Shown: piece after piece, positions 26,298-34,315 of the stretch | Layout: each line of letters starts with the position of its first letter | How positions within the stretch are numbered: position 1 is the first letter of the stretch | Position numbers and translations under genes: made by a program | Source of the DNA: Psychrobacter cibarius | GTDB taxonomy: Bacteria; Pseudomonadota; Gammaproteobacteria; Pseudomonadales; Moraxellaceae | DNA: 64,000 bases | Direction of reading: 5' to 3' | Assembly (NCBI GenBank): GCA_030686115.1 | Contig: CP131612.1 | Location: forward strand, 2,294,001 to 2,358,000 | Notes under the pieces: model-generated | Told to the model about the DNA's origin: nothing | Databases searched by the model: none | The model's input: only the letters and a program-made list of their open reading frames with translations

Positions 26298-28106
26298 GTG
26301 GGCGCAAAAAAAATACTGTCATACGGCCGATCTGTTTTAGTCATGATTTTGGTGTTGTATCTCATTTTGGTCTGGATGTACTTTAAAGACAATGCGCGAC
26401 AGCTGACCTCATCTGGCTTATTACTATGGTTTGTTACCATCCCTTTATTGTTTCTTGGCTCTATCATGGCGCTCTCATGGTGGCAAAAAAAACTGGATAA
26501 ACAAACAACCGATTCACCAGAGATACTTGATGGAACAACAGATAAAACAGACGCTATTAAGCCGCCCAATACTTATCAGTTATTCATCTATAGCCGTGTC
26601 TGCCTACCAGAAGGAGACTGTTGGTCTGAAGTGGTGGACAATGACGCAGACCTAACCGTATTGAGCGAGGATTTGACAGATATTGATGGTATGCCAATGT
26701 TAGTCAAACCGATTGCAAGACTCCCTGATGTATCCGCACTACCATATCCTAGTCTGTCTGATGCCTATTCAGCAGATTCAGAATTTGACGACAGCTATTC
26801 AGACCGTTATTTAGATTCGAACAGTGATTTAGACAGTGATTTAGACAGTGATTTAGACCTTAGTTTAGACAGCCATCTCGATGGTGAGAGAGTTACCGAA
26901 CGTAAAGCCGCGTTAAATGATACTACCTTGCGTTTACAGGCATTAATTTATGAGCAGCTAGTCTTGAGCGAGGAGATGCTGTCTAGCCTTGCCGAACACT
27001 TTTACCAACATCACCAACAGGATACGACTCAGTCCAACGCAGCCATTCATATTCATCCCGAATGGCAGCAACATTATTTGGTGAGTGCCAACGAAGTAAG
27101 TAGTGAAAATAACAGCCGTAAAGAGAACAGTGATGACAAAATGACAGCAGCCTCTGCTGGTCATTTAACCAATCTTCCTATCTATTTATGCTTACCTGCC
27201 AGCGCCGATTCAGCATTTTTGATCGCGACCATAAAAGAACAGTTAGCAGCTTACGGTATTCCTGATACACGGCTTGCTATTACGACCATCATAACTGACA
27301 GCACTGACGTCGCAAACACCGTAGCAAATAATAGCGCTAACAATAGCACCATTGCCACACCTACAGAATTCATCAATAGACATCTGCTGCCTTTATCTAA
27401 ATCAACTGCGCCGGATCTTTACTTAATTCTCATTGCAGATTCACAGATAAGTGAAGAATGGTTAGACACTCATTTGTATGCTGAGCAAATGACCAATGTC
27501 ATTCCTACTGAGGCGGGTGTGCTGTTGCTATTCTCGAATCAAGCGGCTCAAGAGCTACTCAATATTGACGCTAGTACCCGTATTTTATTAACGGAGATAG
27601 CTACAGCTCATCGCACTGAGCTTTTGAGTGATAAACGTCGCTATTTGAATCATTTAACGACTATCAAAAACCTATTAATAGACAATATGCTTTCACTGTC
27701 GCCGACCGATACGACCACGCTAAAAACCACCGATAAACAGATAGTAAAGCCCGAAAAAAAATCGTCTGACATCAACAGCAAAGAAAAAAACAAGACTAAT
27801 GTTTCTATAACAGACATATCCATTACCGCCATGTCTGACATTAATCCATTAAATCAGCCTTATGACTTATCAACGTATATGAGCTTTCTTGAAGCATTTA
27901 TAGCACAAGGCGCTCTAGTAAATGAGCATCATTTAGGGCATTATATGCCATTGAATAATTGGTTGAAGCCATTCATCAGCTTATCGTTATTCATTGACTT
28001 AGCCAAAGAAGACCAACAAGAGTCAGACAGGTCATTTCTAATTACTCAACATAAGCACTGCAATATGCTTTGGTTGCTAGACTCTTCTCAAAAATCTGAG
28101 TCGTAG
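26298..28106 (+). CDS. T6SS-locus membrane protein of unknown function
   Basis: 602 residues from a GTG with an AGGGAG site. Two transmembrane helices lie at about residues 11-28 and 40-60 (LVMILVLYLILVWMYF and LLLWFVTIPLLFLGSIMAL), followed by a large soluble part that should be cytoplasmic. Residues about 150-200 are acidic and Ser/Asp-rich, built partly from a 12-nt tandem repeat. There is no Walker motif or other known T6SS domain. It lies 66 bp upstream of tssM on the same strand. I infer a structural or assembly role with TssM; I do not recognise the family. Confidence 0.6.
   Translation: MGAKKILSYGRSVLVMILVLYLILVWMYFKDNARQLTSSGLLLWFVTIPLLFLGSIMALSWWQKKLDKQTTDSPEILDGTTDKTDAIKPPNTYQLFIYSRVCLPEGDCWSEVVDNDADLTVLSEDLTDIDGMPMLVKPIARLPDVSALPYPSLSDAYSADSEFDDSYSDRYLDSNSDLDSDLDSDLDLSLDSHLDGERVTERKAALNDTTLRLQALIYEQLVLSEEMLSSLAEHFYQHHQQDTTQSNAAIHIHPEWQQHYLVSANEVSSENNSRKENSDDKMTAASAGHLTNLPIYLCLPASADSAFLIATIKEQLAAYGIPDTRLAITTIITDSTDVANTVANNSANNSTIATPTEFINRHLLPLSKSTAPDLYLILIADSQISEEWLDTHLYAEQMTNVIPTEAGVLLLFSNQAAQELLNIDASTRILLTEIATAHRTELLSDKRRYLNHLTTIKNLLIDNMLSLSPTDTTTLKTTDKQIVKPEKKSSDINSKEKNKTNVSITDISITAMSDINPLNQPYDLSTYMSFLEAFIAQGALVNEHHLGHYMPLNNWLKPFISLSLFIDLAKEDQQESDRSFLITQHKHCNMLWLLDSSQKSES
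26823..26870 (+). repeat. 12-nt tandem repeat coding SDLD
   Basis: Three perfect copies of AGTGATTTAGAC (26823-26858) plus a degenerate fourth, in frame inside the T6SS membrane protein gene. They add acidic residues without a frameshift. Confidence 0.9.
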
Positions 28107-28172
28107 TTTTAATGATGTTTTGTCGTGGTAAATACTCGTTTTATTATCTTAAGTTCACACTAGGTAGCACGC

Positions 28173-31100
28173 ATGTTTTCAAGGTTTTTTCATCTTATCT
28201 ATAACCCAAGAGTATTATTGGCGCTGGGGCTCATTGTCGCTCTAGTCTTACTTTATGATTATGTGGCTATTAAAACCTTTGTCATAATCATTGGCGTCCT
28301 AATCACATGTACGGTACTGGGGGCACTTGGCTATTACCTGTGGAAAAAACGTAAGCTTGCCTCAGATGAGCTGGCAAACTTAGTGGAGGATAATGGCAAC
28401 GAGAGCCAAGGTGACGATAGCCTTCATGTGGCCAAAGATGAAAACGCTCAAGAAGTGCAGGCGCTACGTCAGCAAATGCAAGATGCCATTAAAACCATTC
28501 GCAAATCAAAGATAGGCGATCAAACAGGCAAAGCGGCGTTATATGAGCTGCCGTGGTATATGGTCATTGGTAATCCTGCAGCAGGCAAAAGCTCTGCAGT
28601 GCTACACTCTGGCTTAAAATTCCCCTTTATGGAGCAAGGTAACAAGCTATCCGTTAAAGGCGTCGGCGGTACACGTAACTGCGATTGGTTTTTTTCGACT
28701 GAAGGTATCTTGCTCGACACCGCAGGACGTTACTCCGTCTATGAAGAAGATCGCTCAGAATGGTTGTCATTTTTAAGCCTACTCAAAAAGAATCGACCTA
28801 AAGCACCGATCAATGGCATCATCATCGCGGTCAGTATCGCCGAACTCACCAAAAATGACCCAAACTATGCATTGGATTTGGCCAAGAATCTGCGAAGCCG
28901 TGTGCAAGACTTAACTGAACAGTTAGAAGTCTATGCGCCTGTCTATGTGGTCTTTACTAAAATGGATTTAATTTCAGGCTTCCGTGACTTCTTTAATGAC
29001 TATGAGCAAGAAGAGCGCAGCCAAGTATGGGGCGCGACCATCCCCTACCCTGAAGACCCAGAAAATATCAATATCACTGACGTATTCGAAGAACATTTTG
29101 ATGTCTTGGTCAATGGTCTAAAAGACTTGAGCACCACTAAGCTATCCTTACGTCATCAGCGCACGGTATCTCCCAGTCTAATGACTTTCCCAATGGAATT
29201 TCAGTCATTACGTCCCATGATACGGACGCTGATGCATGCGTTGTTTGAGGACAACCCTTTCCAATTTAAGCCCATATTGCGTGGCTTTTACTTTACCAGC
29301 GCCTTGCAGGACGGGCAAGTTAGCAGCCAAATGACGTTGCAAATGGTACAAAATTACGATTTGCACCCACCTGCGATACCGCTCAATGCGCAGCAAGAAG
29401 CCGCAGACAAGCCTTATTTTTTACAAGATCTATTTTCTAAAGTCATTTTAAAAGACAAGCATTTGGTCAAGCAGCATAAAAACCGACACAAGCGCAGTCA
29501 TCGTTCGCTTGCGACGCTAGCTGCTGTCGTGACTTTGTGTGCGGCTGTCGGTCTGTGGACATGGTCTTATGCCAATAATAAACAGCTCACTGAGCGTGTC
29601 GTGGCTGACTTACAGCAAGTCGCAGCGCTACAAAAAAATTCTAACGGTGATTTACAATCCCAGCTTGAGTCGCTCAATATTCTACAAAGTCGAATCGAGC
29701 AGCTTGAAGGCTATGAAGACGACAAGCCGCTGTCTTTAAGTTTTGGCCTCTATCAAGGCGATAAGCTTAAGCAAAAATTGCTAGCAGAATATTATAACGG
29801 CATCAGCATCATCGTCTTAGCGCCAACCAAACAAAATATCGAAACGTTTTTGACCGAAGTAAATACCAATGCCGATCAATTAGAAGTCCGTACAGAAGAC
29901 TCAAGCACTGATGACACCTCTGATGCTGCCGTTAATGATGCTTATATCCAGTCCGACCCCACAGACGTTGAAGATGCTTATAACGCGCTCAAAGCTTATC
30001 TCATGCTTGGCAATCATGACAATTTAGAGGCCAGTCATTTGAGTGATCAGATGACCCGTTTTTGGCGCAACTGGCTCGAAGCCAATCGCGCTGACATGCC
30101 GCGTGACAAGATGATTCGCCAAGCTGAGCGTATCTTGAGTTTTACCTTGGCTCATGTCGACGACCCCGCCTTTCCATTGATCCAAAATGACTTAGGGCTG
30201 ATAGACAAAACCCGTAGCAATTTATCCAAGGTTAGCAAAGGTCAACCTGCTCGTGAGCGTGTTTACTCAGAGATTAAAATGCGTGCATCTGCCCGCTTCC
30301 CATCGGTCACGGTTGCACAGATCACGCAAAACAATGCTAATGAAGCACTGCTTGGTAGCTATGTCATTTCAGGCACTTTTACTAAAGAGGCATGGGAGGC
30401 TTTCGTCAGTGATGAGATTGATAAAGCTGCCACCACAAGAGTGGTCGCCGATGATTGGGTGTTGGCCACCAGCAGCCAAGATGACCTTACCTTGACGGGC
30501 AGTCCTGAACAGATACGACAATATCTGGTCAATCGCTATAAGCAAGAATATATCAGTGAATGGAAACGTTTTTTATCTCAAGTGTATGTTCGGGATAGCA
30601 CAGGCTTCGATGATCATGCGGTCTTATTAAATCAGCTGTCCAATGCCGCAGAGTCACCGTTAAAAACCCTGTTTGAGACAGTAGATCGCCAAACTCAATG
30701 GGACAATAAAGCGGCTAATCAAGCAGCTGGCAATGGTGGCGAATCTCGTCGCTCATTTGTCAATTGGTTTAAGCAAACCATCCTGCGTCAAAGCCCTGCT
30801 GAGCTGCGGCAAGCAGAAGCAGCGATGAATAATGGTGGTAGCTCTAATAACGCCGCGCCTGTAGCACAAGCAAGCTCAGGTGTGATTGCGCAAGAATTCT
30901 CCTCTATACATGCGCTAGTAACGCCAAGAGAAGAAAATCAGGATCTGTCATTATTAGACAGCTATTTAGTCAGCTTAGGCGATATCAGAACCCGTTTTAA
31001 CAATATCGCTCGTAGTGACGACATCGGCCCTGATGCTTTGTTGTTTGCCTCACAAACCCTCAGCCCCGAAGGCTCAGAGTTAACCAAATCTCTACAGATA

Positions 31101-32219
31101 TTAGATGAGCAGATCCTGAGTCAAGCCAACTCTGAAATAAAACAACTGGTTCGTCCGTTGTTGAGTGAGCCACTGACTCGTTCATTTAACATGCTGCTGA
31201 CGCCCACTAAGGCTGAGATTAATAAAGTTTGGAAAGCGCAGGTCTATAAGCCTTTCCTCGATAATTTAGGCAGTAAGTATCCCTTTACCGCCAATGCAAA
31301 CTTAGAAGCGACGCCTGCAGAGATCGGTCAATTCTTCGGCGAAGATGGCTATGTGGCGCGATTCGTCAACGAAACGTTATCGCCCTTTATCATTCGCCGC
31401 GGCGATCAAATCTCCAGTAAAATCTGGAATGGTGCAGGTCTGGGTCTCAACCCGCAGTTTGTCGCTGATTTTGGCCGTTACTTTACCAATTATATGGGCA
31501 GCAATAGCACAGGCGCTGCTGGTGCGAATAATACTGGTGGCGCTGCCAATCAAACCACTTTTCAAATCATGCCATTACCCGTCAGCGGTTTGACTGAATA
31601 TACTATTGTGGTCGATGGTCAACAGTTGCGTTATCGCATGGGTACTCAAGCGTGGACAACGTTTGTATGGCCAAATCCAAGTAGCCAACCTGGTGCCAGT
31701 ATTCGAGCCAAGGACTATGATGGCAGAGACTTTACTGTCTTTGAAGAAGCAGGCAGCTTTGGGGTAGAAAGGCTCATTAACAGTGCACGCCGTACTGAAC
31801 TTGGCAATGATATCTTTGAGATGGCATGGTCTGGTGACGGTATCACTATCTCTGTACGCTTTAGAATCATCAGCGGCAGCGGCAGTAGTACCACTACCGG
31901 TCAAGGTCGCTCTACCAATCCCTTTACCGGAATGAAACTACCAGAGGAGATTATTGCCCTTGGTGTCACACGTACAGCAAGGCCAATTTCTGATAATAAT
32001 GCTGTTGATGGCGATACTCCTAATGCGGGTTCTGGCACCAATCAGCCAGTACCGACTGGCGAGCAAAATACAAGCAATGTCACGCCGCCAGCCCGCACAT
32101 CTACTGTAACCCCTAATACTAATAGTGAAAACAGTCCACCAGTGCAACCGCCTACTGATAGCACGACGGCTACTGATGATCGTTCAGCCGTGACTGAACA
32201 GCAGGAGCAAACGCCATGA
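28173..32219 (+). CDS. tssM: Type VI secretion inner-membrane protein TssM (IcmF)
   Basis: 1348 residues, at the long end for the family. TssM spans the inner membrane and periplasm and connects TssL to TssJ. Two N-terminal helices (residues about 10-55) are followed by a cytoplasmic NTPase-like domain with an intact Walker A GNPAAGKSS near residues 133-141 and the IcmF-type LLDTAGRY. A third helix lies near residues 446-467, then a long periplasmic region with the TssM C-terminal beta domain (FQIMPLPVSGLTEYTIVVDGQQLRYRMG). After about residue 1250 comes a Pro/Thr/Ser-rich tail of about 100 residues, unusual for TssM. The stop overlaps the tagF start. Confidence 0.95.
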   Translation: MFSRFFHLIYNPRVLLALGLIVALVLLYDYVAIKTFVIIIGVLITCTVLGALGYYLWKKRKLASDELANLVEDNGNESQGDDSLHVAKDENAQEVQALRQQMQDAIKTIRKSKIGDQTGKAALYELPWYMVIGNPAAGKSSAVLHSGLKFPFMEQGNKLSVKGVGGTRNCDWFFSTEGILLDTAGRYSVYEEDRSEWLSFLSLLKKNRPKAPINGIIIAVSIAELTKNDPNYALDLAKNLRSRVQDLTEQLEVYAPVYVVFTKMDLISGFRDFFNDYEQEERSQVWGATIPYPEDPENINITDVFEEHFDVLVNGLKDLSTTKLSLRHQRTVSPSLMTFPMEFQSLRPMIRTLMHALFEDNPFQFKPILRGFYFTSALQDGQVSSQMTLQMVQNYDLHPPAIPLNAQQEAADKPYFLQDLFSKVILKDKHLVKQHKNRHKRSHRSLATLAAVVTLCAAVGLWTWSYANNKQLTERVVADLQQVAALQKNSNGDLQSQLESLNILQSRIEQLEGYEDDKPLSLSFGLYQGDKLKQKLLAEYYNGISIIVLAPTKQNIETFLTEVNTNADQLEVRTEDSSTDDTSDAAVNDAYIQSDPTDVEDAYNALKAYLMLGNHDNLEASHLSDQMTRFWRNWLEANRADMPRDKMIRQAERILSFTLAHVDDPAFPLIQNDLGLIDKTRSNLSKVSKGQPARERVYSEIKMRASARFPSVTVAQITQNNANEALLGSYVISGTFTKEAWEAFVSDEIDKAATTRVVADDWVLATSSQDDLTLTGSPEQIRQYLVNRYKQEYISEWKRFLSQVYVRDSTGFDDHAVLLNQLSNAAESPLKTLFETVDRQTQWDNKAANQAAGNGGESRRSFVNWFKQTILRQSPAELRQAEAAMNNGGSSNNAAPVAQASSGVIAQEFSSIHALVTPREENQDLSLLDSYLVSLGDIRTRFNNIARSDDIGPDALLFASQTLSPEGSELTKSLQILDEQILSQANSEIKQLVRPLLSEPLTRSFNMLLTPTKAEINKVWKAQVYKPFLDNLGSKYPFTANANLEATPAEIGQFFGEDGYVARFVNETLSPFIIRRGDQISSKIWNGAGLGLNPQFVADFGRYFTNYMGSNSTGAAGANNTGGAANQTTFQIMPLPVSGLTEYTIVVDGQQLRYRMGTQAWTTFVWPNPSSQPGASIRAKDYDGRDFTVFEEAGSFGVERLINSARRTELGNDIFEMAWSGDGITISVRFRIISGSGSSTTTGQGRSTNPFTGMKLPEEIIALGVTRTARPISDNNAVDGDTPNAGSGTNQPVPTGEQNTSNVTPPARTSTVTPNTNSENSPPVQPPTDSTTATDDRSAVTEQQEQTP

Positions 32220-33196
32220 CTCCAGACTCCTTGCCTTTAGTATATTTTGGAAAATTGCCTGCTCGCGGGGACTTTGTACGGGCGCGCGCTCATATCTCTG
32301 AGACCAATGCCATTGATGAGTGGGTCAGCGAAGCGTTAGCCGTGTCGGAAAGTGTATTTAGCGGAATTCCGATAGACAATGTCAGTAATCATAACTTTGC
32401 CTTTTTAAATTTCAGTCATATCGATACTAGAGCTAATGAGATTATCACCGGCGTTTTGATCCCTAGTCACGATAGTAGCTATAGAAATTACCCATTGATA
32501 GGTTTTGGCGTGCTTCATCTCGATAAACCGAAAAACTGGATGAACTATCTGCCCGTCAAGTCATCAGCGCTTTGGAATGACACTTATGAAGTTTTAAGCA
32601 TGGCCAAATCCAAAACTGACAATACCGATCTTATGGAGCATCTCAACCATAGCCAACTCAGCATCGATACTAATGCCAGTACTTACTACTATGATTTTAT
32701 CAATACCACTACGTTGCATGATATAGCGATCTTAATGAACATTGATAAAGCGCAACTGATACAGCAAATCATTGCCACTGGCCTGTTATTTTTACCGACC
32801 TTTACTAAGGGTTTCCATGGCTTAAATAAAGCCATCTGCTGGTCACTTACCTCTGATAGAGAAAACTCGATACACATGGCCACTTTTTGGCACGATCTCA
32901 TCAATGGTTTTTATCAGCCACACCAGCTCTACTTGAATACCTACTTATATCGTGTCGCTAATTGCTATCGCCTGCTCATGAGTTTTACTAAACCCGATGG
33001 ACGTATACTCAAGCAAATATCAGAAAGTGAAAAAACTTATCCTGAAGATTGGGTGGTCATCGCTCATAGCGACTGGACTCAAGGATATATTGATGAAGAC
33101 ATTGGGTTGACACGGTTTAATAAAGTATTGTTACAAGATAATTTATATCTGTATGATACTAGGCAATTGTTTAAAAAAACTTTTTTAGCACAATAA
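32216..33196 (+). CDS. tagF: T6SS-associated protein TagF
   Basis: 326 residues. The N-terminal TagF signature is present (VYFGKLPARGDFVRAR), then DEWVSEAL and LNFSHIDTRANEIITGVLIPS. The ATG overlaps the tssM stop by four bases (ATGA), a sign of coupled translation. TagF is known as a post-translational repressor of T6SS, usually balanced by the TagQRST-PpkA threonine phosphorylation pathway; none of those genes is in the window. In some lineages TagF is fused to PppA; here it stands alone. Confidence 0.88.
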   Translation: MTPDSLPLVYFGKLPARGDFVRARAHISETNAIDEWVSEALAVSESVFSGIPIDNVSNHNFAFLNFSHIDTRANEIITGVLIPSHDSSYRNYPLIGFGVLHLDKPKNWMNYLPVKSSALWNDTYEVLSMAKSKTDNTDLMEHLNHSQLSIDTNASTYYYDFINTTTLHDIAILMNIDKAQLIQQIIATGLLFLPTFTKGFHGLNKAICWSLTSDRENSIHMATFWHDLINGFYQPHQLYLNTYLYRVANCYRLLMSFTKPDGRILKQISESEKTYPEDWVVIAHSDWTQGYIDEDIGLTRFNKVLLQDNLYLYDTRQLFKKTFLAQ

Positions 33197-33306
33197 ATAA
33201 TGGCTCACGATAACTGCTGATTTGTAACAGCTGATAGTAGCCACCATGCATCATACCCCTGCAATTAGTCACTGCTCAATAATAGACAGATTAAAAAGGT
33301 ACTTGA

Positions 33307-34143
33307 ATGAAAGTCCTCTCTAGAATGACAAAACCCAAGCGAACAAATCACGCGAAAAACCTGCTATTAGCCGCCGCTATCACCCTGCCTATGAGCGCCG
33401 TTGTATTTGCAGAACATAACGACACTCATGTGACAAATAATTCACAAAATGTGCCAGTGGTCATCAAGGGTGTGGTCGCTACCAGCTCAGACAAACAGCA
33501 ACTGCTCGACAAGCTAAAAGCACAGTATCCTGATAAACCTGTCAGAGATGAAATCGAAGTACGTTCGAACATCAGTATACCAACCAACTGGCAACAGATA
33601 GCCACGACTATCATTGATAGCGATATCTCTAACATTCGTCAAGGGCGTATCGACATTCATGGGACGACCATTAGCTTACATGGCAAGGTAAGCAGCCTTG
33701 AACAAAAGCAAGCCATTCAAAACCGTATTCACTCTCGCCTAACTGATCTCTATCAATTAGAAAATCAGCTGGTCGTGGTAGAAGGTGAACAACGCCTCAT
33801 AGACGAAACTTTAGGCAACCGTATCGTCGAGTTCGAGTCTGGTAGCACCAATCTAACGCCTATGGGCCTTGGTATCTTAGACGATATGGCAGGGGTGTTA
33901 CAGCGGGTCGGTGATAAGCCTGTTCTTATTACAGGTCATACCGATAATGTCGGCAATTCTACTGCCAATCTTGCCCTATCAAATAAGCGTGCAGAAGCCG
34001 TCAAACAATACTTGATCGGTCGAAATATAAATGCAACTCGTCTCAGTACTACTGGTAAAGGGGACTCAGATCCTATCGCTAGTAACGACAACGAAGAAGG
34101 TCGCACTCGCAATCGCCGTATCGAATTTACCCTTAATGAATAA
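33307..34143 (+). CDS. OmpA-family peptidoglycan-binding protein of the T6SS locus
   Basis: 278 residues. The signal peptide ends near VVFA (residue 36). Residues about 50-155 contain a BON-like region (IRQGRIDIHGTTISLHGKVSSLEQKQAIQNRIHSRL), then the OmpA-C domain with VEFESGSTNLTPMG, LITGHTDNVGNSTANLALSNKRAEAVKQYLI and GKGDSDPIASNDNEEGRTRNRRIE. The HTDNxG and NRRIE segments bind diaminopimelate of peptidoglycan. It probably anchors the T6SS membrane complex to the wall, as TssL here lacks that domain. AAAAAGG lies before the ATG. An Acinetobacter TagN-like role is possible. Confidence 0.85.
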   Translation: MKVLSRMTKPKRTNHAKNLLLAAAITLPMSAVVFAEHNDTHVTNNSQNVPVVIKGVVATSSDKQQLLDKLKAQYPDKPVRDEIEVRSNISIPTNWQQIATTIIDSDISNIRQGRIDIHGTTISLHGKVSSLEQKQAIQNRIHSRLTDLYQLENQLVVVEGEQRLIDETLGNRIVEFESGSTNLTPMGLGILDDMAGVLQRVGDKPVLITGHTDNVGNSTANLALSNKRAEAVKQYLIGRNINATRLSTTGKGDSDPIASNDNEEGRTRNRRIEFTLNE

Positions 34144-34315
34144 CATCGCTATGTAGAACGTATGACGATAACGGCAACTAAGCAATGACGGTTAAGTGCT
34201 GATAGCTGGATTGATAATGCTGAAAAACATACTGTCATTGCTACTAGAGATATCGATGCTACAAAAAATGCCAATGCCAAAAGAGAGCCACTGCTAAAAA
34301 AATAGGGACATAACT

